Below are positions 1 through 6,206 of a stretch of 21,320 bases of DNA, piece after piece. Under the pieces are notes generated by a model. The model saw only the letters and a list, made by a program, of their open reading frames with translations, did no database searches and was not told the origin of the DNA. The position numbers and the translations under genes were made by a program. Origin of the DNA: Falsiroseomonas sp038250135. GTDB lineage: Bacteria; Pseudomonadota; Alphaproteobacteria; Acetobacterales; Acetobacteraceae. Numbering within the stretch: the first letter of the stretch is position 1; each line of letters begins with the position of its first letter. The stretch is from assembly GCA_038250135.1 (NCBI GenBank), contig JBBSCP010000026.1:1-21320 (forward strand). The letters are read 5' to 3'.

Positions 1-3
1 AAC

Positions 4-8
4 AGGAG
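4..8 (+). promoter_or_regulatory. Shine-Dalgarno site of acpP
   Basis: AGGAG lies 10 nt before the ATG at 19. It supports that start. The promoter of the operon lies outside the window. Confidence 0.6.
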
Positions 9-18
9 CATTCGCCGC

Positions 19-258
19 ATGAGCGACACCGCCGACAAGGTCAAGAAGATCGTCGTCGAACACCTCGGCGTCGAAGAAGCGAAGGTGACCATCGACGCCT
101 CCTTCATCGACGATCTGGGCGCCGACAGCCTCGACACGGTCGAGCTGGTCATGGCCTTCGAGGAAGCCTTCGGGGTCGAAATCCCGGACGACGCGGCCGA
201 GAAGATCACGACCGTCAAGGACGCGATCGAGTACATCGAAAAGCAGAAGGCGGCCTGA
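19..258 (+). CDS. acpP: Acyl carrier protein
   Basis: This is the 79-residue acidic carrier that holds growing acyl chains as thioesters in type II fatty acid synthesis in the cytoplasm. The family hallmark is visible: the G-A-D-S-L motif with Ser37 as the attachment site for 4'-phosphopantetheine, followed by D-T-V-E-L of helix II, the surface that docks partner enzymes. Length and net acidity match AcpP (usually 77-80 residues). The start at 19 is supported by an AGGAG site upstream. fabF follows after 54 nt on the same strand, the usual acpP-fabF pair, so this is the housekeeping ACP rather than a specialised polyketide or nodulation carrier. The sequence is complete and nothing in it is odd. 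Confidence 0.97.
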   Translation: MSDTADKVKKIVVEHLGVEEAKVTIDASFIDDLGADSLDTVELVMAFEEAFGVEIPDDAAEKITTVKDAIEYIEKQKAA

Positions 259-298
259 AGCCGCTCCCATCCCGGTAGCATTCTGGCCGGTAATAGTT

Positions 299-306
299 GG
301 GGGAGA
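299..306 (+). promoter_or_regulatory. Shine-Dalgarno site deciding the GTG start of fabF
   Basis: GGGGGAGA lies 6 nt before the GTG at 313. This spacing supports the GTG start over internal ATG codons further into the gene. Confidence 0.6.
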
Positions 307-312
307 CCAGCG

Positions 313-1602
313 GTGTTCGGTCATCTGGACGCGCCGCGGCGCGTGGTCGTCACGGGCATGGGTATCGCCTGCCCGCTAGGCTTGGGCGTCGAGAATGTGT
401 GGAAGCGGATGCTGGCCGGTGAATCCGGCCTGCGTGCCATTCAATCCTTCGATCCCGCGCAGCTGACCGCGAAGATCGCCGGCCAGGTCCCGGTAGGGCT
501 TCGCGCCGAAGGCAAGCTCGACATCAACGAATGGATCCCCGTCAAGGACCAGAAGAAGATGGACCGCTTCATCCAGCTCGCGCTGGTAGCGGCGGTCGAG
601 GCGGTCGAGGATAGCGGCTGGATGCCCGGCCCCGACCAGGAAGAAGAACGCTGCCGCACCGGCGTGATGATCGGCTCGGGCATCGGGGGCCTGCCCACGA
701 TATACGAAGCCTCGCTGCTCATCAGCCAGGGCAGGGCGCGGCGCATTTCGCCCTTCTTCATCCCCTCCGCCCTGATCAACCTGGCGGCCGGTCACGTCTC
801 CATCCGCTACGGCTTCAAGGGGCCGAACCACGCCGTGGTCACGGCCTGTGCCACCGGGGTGCATGCACTGGGAGATGCGGCGCGGCTGATCGCGCTCGGC
901 GATGCCGATGTCATGGTCGCCGGCGGCACCGAGGCGGCGGTGAGCGAGATCGGCATGGCGGGCTTCTGCGCCTCCCGCGCGCTCTCCACCAATTTCAACG
1001 ATAACCCGACCGCCGGCAGCCGCCCCTGGGACCGCGACCGCGACGGCTTCGTCATGGGGGAGGGTGCGGGCGTGCTGGTGCTCGAAGAATTGGAGCACGC
1101 AAAGCAGCGCGGCGCGAAGATCTACGCCGAGGTCATCGGCTACGGCATGTCGGGCGATGCGCACCACATCACCGCACCCTCGGAGGATGGCGATGGCGCC
1201 TTTCGCTCGATGCGTGCGGCGCTGAAAAGCGCCCGCCTGGCGCCTGCCGATATCCAGTATGTCAACGCGCACGGCACCTCGACGCCGATGGGCGACGATT
1301 TGGAATTGTCGGCCGTGGAGCGGCTCTGGGGCGATGCGGCCCCCGGCCTCGCCATGTCCTCGACCAAATCCGCCATCGGGCACCTGCTGGGTGCGGCGGG
1401 CGCGGTGGAGGGCATCTTCTCCTGCCTCGCGATCCGCGACAACGTCGCGCCGCCGACGCTGAACCTCGAGAATCCCTCACGCGAAAGCCCGATCGACCGC
1501 GTGGCGAAGCAGGCCCAGCCGCGCCAGATCGACATCGCCCTGTCGAACAGCTTCGGCTTTGGCGGCACCAACGCAAGCATCATCTTCAAACGGGCAGCCT
1601 AG
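313..1602 (+). CDS. fabF: 3-oxoacyl-[acyl-carrier-protein] synthase II (FabF)
   Basis: Condensing enzyme that elongates acyl-ACP with malonyl-ACP, releasing CO2, in cytoplasmic fatty acid synthesis. The thiolase-fold catalytic set is complete: nucleophile Cys179 in T-A-C-A-T-G, His320 in N-A-H-G-T-S-T, and His357 in K-S-A-I-G-H, with Lys352 just before it. The C-terminal F-G-F-G-G-T-N motif is also present. The 429-residue length is slightly above the usual 410-420 because of a short N-terminal extension before R-R-V-V-V-T-G-M-G. The GTG start is chosen for its purine-rich ribosome site 6 nt upstream. It sits directly after acpP and probably shares its transcript. FabB is the alternative, but neighbourhood and motif set favour FabF. 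Confidence 0.96.
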   Translation: MFGHLDAPRRVVVTGMGIACPLGLGVENVWKRMLAGESGLRAIQSFDPAQLTAKIAGQVPVGLRAEGKLDINEWIPVKDQKKMDRFIQLALVAAVEAVEDSGWMPGPDQEEERCRTGVMIGSGIGGLPTIYEASLLISQGRARRISPFFIPSALINLAAGHVSIRYGFKGPNHAVVTACATGVHALGDAARLIALGDADVMVAGGTEAAVSEIGMAGFCASRALSTNFNDNPTAGSRPWDRDRDGFVMGEGAGVLVLEELEHAKQRGAKIYAEVIGYGMSGDAHHITAPSEDGDGAFRSMRAALKSARLAPADIQYVNAHGTSTPMGDDLELSAVERLWGDAAPGLAMSSTKSAIGHLLGAAGAVEGIFSCLAIRDNVAPPTLNLENPSRESPIDRVAKQAQPRQIDIALSNSFGFGGTNASIIFKRAA

Positions 1603-1609
1603 CCGGGAC

Positions 1610-1637
1610 GGCCTTGCCAGAACGGCTAGGCAGGGCC
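1610..1637 (+). other. Stem-loop between fabF and mltG
   Basis: GGCCTTGCC (1610-1618) pairs with GGCAGGGCC (1629-1637) to give a 9-bp stem with one G-U pair and a 10-nt loop. It starts 8 nt after the fabF stop. No T-run follows on the plus strand, so it is not a canonical rho-independent terminator. It could be a processing or mRNA-stability element that separates fabF and mltG expression, or a chance pairing in GC-rich DNA. Confidence 0.35.
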
Positions 1638-1650
1638 ATCCCCTCACCGC

Positions 1651-2634
1651 ATGCGCCGCCTTCTCGTTTTCCTTGTCCTTATCGTGATCCTGGCCGGGGG
1701 CGCCGCCATCGTCTGGTGGCAGGGCAAGGCCAGCTTCACCGCGCCCGGGCCGCTGGCCGAGCCGGCTCAGCTCCTCGTCCCGCGCGGCGGCACCATGGCG
1801 ATCGCCGATGCGCTGGCCGAGCGAGGCGTCATCCGCGATTCGCGCCTGTTCCTCGCCGCCATCCTGCTGACCCGCGATGAGGGCGCGCTGCGCGCCGCCG
1901 AATTCGTCTTTCCCGCCCGCGCCAGCATGGCCGAGGTGCTGGAGATCCTCCGCCGCGCGCGCCCCGTGCAGCGCCGCGTCACGATCCCCGAAGGCCTGAC
2001 CATCCGCCAGATCGCGCTATTGCTCGAGCGCACCGAGGGGCTGATCGGCGAGATGCCCGTCCTCGCCGAGGGAGAGGTTTTGCCCGAGACCTACGCCTTC
2101 CAGTATGGCGACACGCGCGCCGCCCTCGTCCGGCGCGCCGAACAGGCGATGGATCAGGCGGTGGCCGAGATCTGGGCGAGCCGCACCCCCGGCCTGCCCC
2201 TCGCCACGCCGCGGGAGGCGCTGATCCTGGCCTCGATCGTCGAGCGGGAGACCGGGCGGGATGGTGAACGCGCGCGCGTCGCCGGCGTGTTCATGAACCG
2301 GCTGCGGCGCGGGATGATGCTGCAATCGGACCCGACCTCAGCCTATGCGGCGGCCGATGGCGGGGTGCTGGAACGCCCGCTGACCCGCGCCGACCTCGAC
2401 CGCGACCACCCCTTCAACACCTACCGCATCCGCGGCCTGCCGCCGGGCCCGATCGCCAGCCCTGGGCGGGAGGCGCTGCGCGCCGTGGCGCGGCCCGAAG
2501 CGTCGGACTTCCTGTACTTCGTCGCCGATGGCACCGGTGGCCACGCCTTTGCCCGCTCGCTGGAGGAGCACAACCGCAACGTCGCCCGCTGGCGGGAGAT
2601 CGAGCGGACACGCGCCCCGGCACCCGCCCGATGA
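1651..2634 (+). CDS. mltG: Endolytic murein transglycosylase MltG (YceG-like)
   Basis: Inner-membrane lytic transglycosylase that cleaves nascent glycan strands and is thought to terminate peptidoglycan polymerisation. One N-terminal membrane segment is visible (about residues 3-24, R-L-L-V-F-L-V-L-I-V-I-L), followed by a periplasmic LysM-like region. The YceG catalytic domain holds L-A-S-I-V-E-R-E-T with Glu198 at the catalytic position, then L-Q-S-D-P-T, and near the C terminus F-N-T-Y and G-L-P-P-G-P-I-A. The length of 327 fits the family. No good ribosome site precedes the ATG. acpP-fabF-mltG is a recurring order in alphaproteobacteria. The stop overlaps the start of the next gene in ATGA, suggesting translational coupling. 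Confidence 0.94.
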   Translation: MRRLLVFLVLIVILAGGAAIVWWQGKASFTAPGPLAEPAQLLVPRGGTMAIADALAERGVIRDSRLFLAAILLTRDEGALRAAEFVFPARASMAEVLEILRRARPVQRRVTIPEGLTIRQIALLLERTEGLIGEMPVLAEGEVLPETYAFQYGDTRAALVRRAEQAMDQAVAEIWASRTPGLPLATPREALILASIVERETGRDGERARVAGVFMNRLRRGMMLQSDPTSAYAAADGGVLERPLTRADLDRDHPFNTYRIRGLPPGPIASPGREALRAVARPEASDFLYFVADGTGGHAFARSLEEHNRNVARWREIERTRAPAPAR

Positions 2635-3518
2635 CCCCCTCGATGGCGCCGCTCTCGGGTTGGCCGCTGTGGTGGCGGATGATCATCATCGGCGCGCTTT
2701 GGGGTTCTTCTTTCCCGCTGCTGCGTATCGTCGCGGTGGAGATGTCGCCCTTCGCCATCGCCTGCCTGCGCGGCAGCTTCGCGGCGCTGGCGGTGCTGGT
2801 ATTCATGGCGGTGACCGGGCAACTTCAGCTTTTCACGAAGCGCGTGGTGATCGGCGCGCTGGTGCTCGGCACCACCAATGGCTGGGTGCCGAACCTGTTG
2901 ACGGCGGTGGCGCTCAACCATATCGAGGCTGCCCCGGCGGCGCTGATCCATGCCGCGACACCGCTGCTTGTTGCCCTCGTCGCCATCCCCTTCCTGGCCG
3001 ATGAGCGCCCCGGGCCGCGCGGCGCGGCGGGACTGCTGCTCGGCTTCGCCGGCATCGCCGTGATCCTCGGCCCGGCGGCGCTGGAAGGCGGTGCCACGCT
3101 GATCGGCGGGCTGCTGATCCTGGCCTCCGGCGTCGCCTATGCCGCCGGTACCGTTTACGCGCGCAAGGTGAAGCCGGGCGGCGCGACACAGCTGGCGCTC
3201 GGCCAACAGATGGTGTCGGCGAGCGTGGCGGGCGCGCTGGCGGTGCCCTTCGCGCCGGTTGGCAGCTTCGACATCTCCTTGCAGCTATGGGTCGTGCTGG
3301 CCCTGCTCGGCGCTTTCGCCTCGGCGTTGCCGCTGACCATGTTCCTGATGCTGCTGCAGCGGGCGCGGGCGACGGATGCCGGCATGGTCGGCTATCTGCA
3401 GCCGCCCTTCGCGGCCGCCGTGGCGGCGCTGCTGCTGGGCGAATGGCCTGAACTGCGCGTGTTGCTGGGTGGGCTGGTGGTGCTGTGCGGGGTGTGGCTG
3501 GGGACCAGCCGGCGCTGA
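2631..3518 (+). CDS. EamA/DMT-family transporter, substrate unknown
   Basis: A 295-residue, very hydrophobic protein with about ten predicted membrane helices in two similar halves, the layout of drug/metabolite transporters of the EamA (RhaT/YdcZ-like) type. The N-terminal I-I-G-A-L-W-G-S-S-F-P motif, with the conserved W-G in helix 1, and the late G-Y-L-Q-P-P-F-A-A-A-V-A-A-L-L-L-G-E-W stretch, the usual end-of-domain E-x, are typical. Such proteins export amino acids, nucleobases or other small metabolites across the inner membrane; the substrate cannot be read from sequence. The ATG at 2631 overlaps the mltG stop by 4 nt; an in-frame ATG at 2643 is an alternative. Its place after mltG is probably accidental to its function. 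Confidence 0.85.
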   Translation: MTPSMAPLSGWPLWWRMIIIGALWGSSFPLLRIVAVEMSPFAIACLRGSFAALAVLVFMAVTGQLQLFTKRVVIGALVLGTTNGWVPNLLTAVALNHIEAAPAALIHAATPLLVALVAIPFLADERPGPRGAAGLLLGFAGIAVILGPAALEGGATLIGGLLILASGVAYAAGTVYARKVKPGGATQLALGQQMVSASVAGALAVPFAPVGSFDISLQLWVVLALLGAFASALPLTMFLMLLQRARATDAGMVGYLQPPFAAAVAALLLGEWPELRVLLGGLVVLCGVWLGTSRR

Positions 3519-3659
3519 GCGCGGCCCGACGGAGGTTACACGGTGGACGCGGCTGCGGCTTCCGATAAGCTCCGCCCAGACCCGCCCCGCCCCGCCTCGC
3601 CCAGGGCCAAGGCTTGTTGGTGGTGCGATCCGTCCGGTCGGCAGGATCTCGCTGGTGAT

Positions 3660-4067
3660 TCAGGCCTGGGCTGGTTCAACTTGGGCCGCGAGGCGTTCGA
3701 ACAACGCTCGTGACGTCTCGGGGGTGATCGTGTCGAGGGCGCCTGCGCGGGCCGCCGCCTCGGTCCAGAGCCAGCTTCCCGAGGGGTCATGGCGCAAGTC
3801 CCAGTCGGGAAACAGGCGCGCCGACGCTTCATGGCAACAAAGCAGCTCGATCCGCTCGTGTCGCGGGTCGGAGAGGATACGCCCCAGCGTCGCGGTGACC
3901 GCCAAGTGTGGTCCCTCCAGCCATTGCAGATAAAGCGCGCCATGGCACAGCAGCGCGCCCGTGACTTCATCGCGGCGATTGTTGCGGCGCGACGCTTCGA
4001 GCATCGACGCCAGGATCGCCGGGCCAAAGTCACGAGGACGAGAGAAATAGGTCAGCTGTATAATCAT
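3660..4067 (-). CDS. Short BLUF-domain blue-light sensor
   Basis: A 135-residue protein that is almost entirely a BLUF (blue light using FAD) domain with a short C-terminal extension and no output domain. The flavin-site residues are recognisable by comparison with AppA: Tyr7 (T-Y-F-S), Asn30 (R-N-N), Gln48 and Trp49 (L-Q-W-L-E-G), and Trp89. The conserved Met two residues after the Trp is Leu91 here. The region before Gln48 (E-V-T-G-A-L-L) also fits the family. Stand-alone BLUF proteins signal through a partner protein after a light-driven hydrogen-bond switch around FAD. It lies 24 nt downstream of mutL on the same strand, and a perfect 17-bp dyad lies between its start and the mutL end. 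Partner and output are unknown. Confidence 0.88.
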   Translation of the reverse strand: MIIQLTYFSRPRDFGPAILASMLEASRRNNRRDEVTGALLCHGALYLQWLEGPHLAVTATLGRILSDPRHERIELLCCHEASARLFPDWDLRHDPSGSWLWTEAAARAGALDTITPETSRALFERLAAQVEPAQA

Positions 4068-4079
4068 GATCTCTGCGGG

Positions 4080-4096
4080 GGTAATACAGTATTACC
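4080..4096. promoter_or_regulatory. Perfect 17-bp inverted repeat, candidate operator of the BLUF gene
   Basis: GGTAATAC-A-GTATTACC: two 8-bp arms with one central base. It lies 12 nt upstream of the BLUF start codon and covers the mutL stop codon (4092-4094). It is AT-rich within GC-rich surroundings. As RNA it could form a 7-bp stem with a 3-nt loop, but no T-run follows on the minus strand. A binding site for a dimeric regulator is therefore the simpler reading (inference). Confidence 0.55.
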
Positions 4097-5840
4097 TACG
4101 GTTGAAAAGCCTCTCAAGTTCCGCCTGTCCAAGTCGTAACACGGTGGGCCTACCATGGCTGCAGGTTGTGGCGTGGGGCGTTTTCTCCATCTGGCGTAGC
4201 AGCGCCGCCATCTCCGCCCCGGTCAGCCGCCGCCCAGCGCGGATCGAGCCGTGGCAGGCGAGCCGCGCGATGGCCGCTTCCAGTCGCGCTTCCAACGCCA
4301 GCGCCTCCCCCATCTCGGCCAACTCCGCCGCCAGGTCGCGCAGCAGGGCGGTGGGGTCGGGTGCGCCGAGCAAGGCGGGCATCGCCCGGACCAGCACCGC
4401 ACCGGGGCCGAAGCCCTCGATCTCAAGCCCCAGCCGCGCGAGCTCCGCGCCGCGGTCGAGCAGCCGCGCGACGTCGGCGCCGGGGAGTTCCACCACGGCA
4501 GGCAGCAGCAGCGGCTGCGCGCGCACGCCGCCGGCGACAAGCTGTGCGTGCAGCGCCTCATGCGTCAGGCGCTCATGCGCAGAGTGCTGATCGACCAGCA
4601 CCAGGGCGCCATCTGGCGATTCGGCGAGGATATAGGTCTCCAGGATTTGGCCGAGTGGCCGGCCAAGCGGGCCTTCCTCCGCGAAGTCGGGCAAGGGGGC
4701 AGGCGGTGGCGCGGGCGCGAAGCCAAGCGGCAGCGGCCGAGGCCCGTGGCGTCGCGCGTGGGCCTGCGGGCGCCAGCCGCCGAAGATCGGCGCGGGCGAT
4801 TCGGCGAAGCCGCTGGGAGCGGGGCTCGCCAGCCCTTCCGGCACCGCGCCGCTGGCGCCGACGGCGAGCGCCCGGCGCAACGCCGAGATCATCAGCCCGC
4901 GCACGCCCTCCGCGTCGCGAAAGCGCAACTCGGTCTTCATCGGGTGGACGTTCACATCGACGGATTCGGGTGGCACATCGAGGAACAGCGCCACGGCGGC
5001 GAAGCGCCGCGCCTGGATCAGCTCCCGGTAGGCGACGCGCACCGCGGTCTGCAACAGCTTGTCCCGCACGGGTCGGCGATTCACGATCAGATGCTGCGCG
5101 GCCGAGGTGGCCCGGTGATGCGTCGGCAGGCTGGCCTGGCCGGCAAGCGCCATGCCTTCCCGCCCGGCCTCGATCGGCACGGCGGCGGCGGCGAAATCCT
5201 GCCCGAGCAGGGCCCCGATCCGCGCCTCACGCGTGGCGGGCGGCAGGTTGAGCGCGACGCGCCCCTCCACCTCCATCCGGAAGGCGACCTCCGGCCAGGC
5301 CATGGCCAGGCGTTCCACCGTCTCGACCGCGGCCTCGGCCTCGCTGCGCGGGGACTTCAGGAAGGCGCGGCGGGCGGGCGTGGCGAAGAACAGGTCTCGC
5401 ACTTCGACGCGCGTGCCCGGCGCTCCGGCGGCCGGGGCCACCGCGCCCTTGCGCCCGCCCTCCACCAGGATCGCGTGCGCGCCGCCCGACCCATTCCGCG
5501 AGGTGAGCGTCAGCCGCGCCACCGCGCCGATCGAGGGCAGCGCCTCGCCCCGGAATCCCAGGGTGGCGATGCGAAACAGTGCCGCCTCATCGGGGAGTTT
5601 CGAGGTGGCGTGGCGTTCGATCGCCAGTTCGAGGTCGACCGCATCCATGCCGCGCCCGTCATCCTCGACCAGGATGCGCCCGATGCCGCCCTGCTCCAGG
5701 CTGATGGCGATGCGCCGCGCCCCGGCATCGAGCGCGTTCTCCACCAGCTCCTTCACCGCGGCGGCGGGGCGCTCCACCACCTCGCCGGCGGCGATGCGAT
5801 TGGCGGTGGTCTCCGGCAAGAGTCGAATCCGCGATTCCAT
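4092..5840 (-). CDS. mutL: DNA mismatch repair protein MutL
   Basis: MutL couples mismatch recognition by MutS to strand removal. The N-terminal GHKL ATPase is complete: G-E-V-V-E-R-P, then K-E-L-V-E-N-A-L-D-A-G-A with catalytic Glu31 and Mg-binding Asn35, D-D-G-R-G-M, and the lid R-H-A-T-S-K-L followed by G-F-R-G-E-A-L. A Pro/Ala-rich linker (around residues 325-385) leads to the C-terminal dimerisation domain. That domain carries a nicking-endonuclease motif D-Q-H-S-A-H-E-x4-E (residues 417-428), with Ser replacing the usual Ala, plus A-C-H-G-S near residue 529 and C-S-H-G-R-P at 560-565. This is the metal-dependent endonuclease type found in bacteria lacking MutH. Length 582 is normal. It is followed closely by the BLUF gene. 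Confidence 0.96.
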   Translation of the reverse strand: MESRIRLLPETTANRIAAGEVVERPAAAVKELVENALDAGARRIAISLEQGGIGRILVEDDGRGMDAVDLELAIERHATSKLPDEAALFRIATLGFRGEALPSIGAVARLTLTSRNGSGGAHAILVEGGRKGAVAPAAGAPGTRVEVRDLFFATPARRAFLKSPRSEAEAAVETVERLAMAWPEVAFRMEVEGRVALNLPPATREARIGALLGQDFAAAAVPIEAGREGMALAGQASLPTHHRATSAAQHLIVNRRPVRDKLLQTAVRVAYRELIQARRFAAVALFLDVPPESVDVNVHPMKTELRFRDAEGVRGLMISALRRALAVGASGAVPEGLASPAPSGFAESPAPIFGGWRPQAHARRHGPRPLPLGFAPAPPPAPLPDFAEEGPLGRPLGQILETYILAESPDGALVLVDQHSAHERLTHEALHAQLVAGGVRAQPLLLPAVVELPGADVARLLDRGAELARLGLEIEGFGPGAVLVRAMPALLGAPDPTALLRDLAAELAEMGEALALEARLEAAIARLACHGSIRAGRRLTGAEMAALLRQMEKTPHATTCSHGRPTVLRLGQAELERLFNRR

Positions 5841-5880
5841 GCCGTTCAGAATACAGCCTCGTCGCTGCCGCGTCGAAGCT

Positions 5881-6072
5881 TCAGTTCAGGCCCAGCAGAG
5901 CTGCGAGGGCTTTCGGTGCCTCCCAGGAGGCCGGGTTCGGCAGGTTGTGGCGGAAGGCGCTGTAGACGCTGTCTTCCGAAAGCGAGAGTGTCGCGATGAC
6001 AATCAGCATGTAGTCATATTTCGAATCATAGTCGCCACCGAGAATCCCGTCGCGCGTGGAGCCGAGTTGCAC
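5881..6072 (-). CDS. Small unrecognised protein, probably the 3' part of a frameshifted gene
   Basis: A 63-residue frame beginning with GTG; no family is recognised. It contains D-Y-D-S-K-Y-D-Y-M-L-I-V-I-A-T-L-S-L and ends in P-K-A-L-A-A-L-L-G-L-N; composition looks protein-like and mostly soluble. The GTG has no convincing ribosome site. A strong AGGAGGA site and an ATG lie 29 nt upstream (ATG at 6101), but in another frame that stops after 32 codons. Adding one base between 6101 and 6072 would join that ATG to this frame and give a protein of about 73 residues. It may be a gene damaged by a single-base deletion, a sequencing miscall, or a genuine GTG-started small gene. It lies upstream of mutL on the same strand. 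Confidence 0.4.
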   Translation of the reverse strand: MQLGSTRDGILGGDYDSKYDYMLIVIATLSLSEDSVYSAFRHNLPNPASWEAPKALAALLGLN

Positions 6073-6105
6073 AAGCCCGTTCGATCGAAGCGGCTGCTCA
6101 TGGCG

Positions 6106-6112
6106 TCCTCCT
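6106..6112 (-). promoter_or_regulatory. Strong Shine-Dalgarno site upstream of the small ORF
   Basis: AGGAGGA on the minus strand, 4 nt before an ATG (6101-6099). It is the best ribosome site in the window, yet its ATG opens a frame of only 32 codons. This is the main reason to suspect a frameshift in the small gene at 5881-6101. Confidence 0.5.
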
Positions 6113-6206
6113 GCGGATGCGGTGGCAGCAGCTTCGTAGGGTGGCCGCGTGTGGCCGACCTTTCGGGCGGTTTCGTCGTGTTGCGCCCCGGGGAGGGCCG
6201 GCGCCG

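Noticed and set aside
289..296. GGTAATAG between acpP and fabF, similar to one arm of the BLUF-gene dyad
   Set aside because: It is a single 7-base half-site match with no second arm; chance is sufficient explanation.
3519..3659. Convergent gap between the DMT transporter and BLUF genes, examined for a bidirectional terminator
   Set aside because: Only short, imperfect pairings such as GATCC/GGATC with unsuitable loops were found, and no T-runs.
4251..5999. Long open frame on the plus strand across mutL (582 codons)
   Set aside because: It is antisense to a well-supported mutL. Its composition (Arg, Gly, His, Gln rich) is that of a mirror frame in GC-rich DNA, with no motif or ribosome site.
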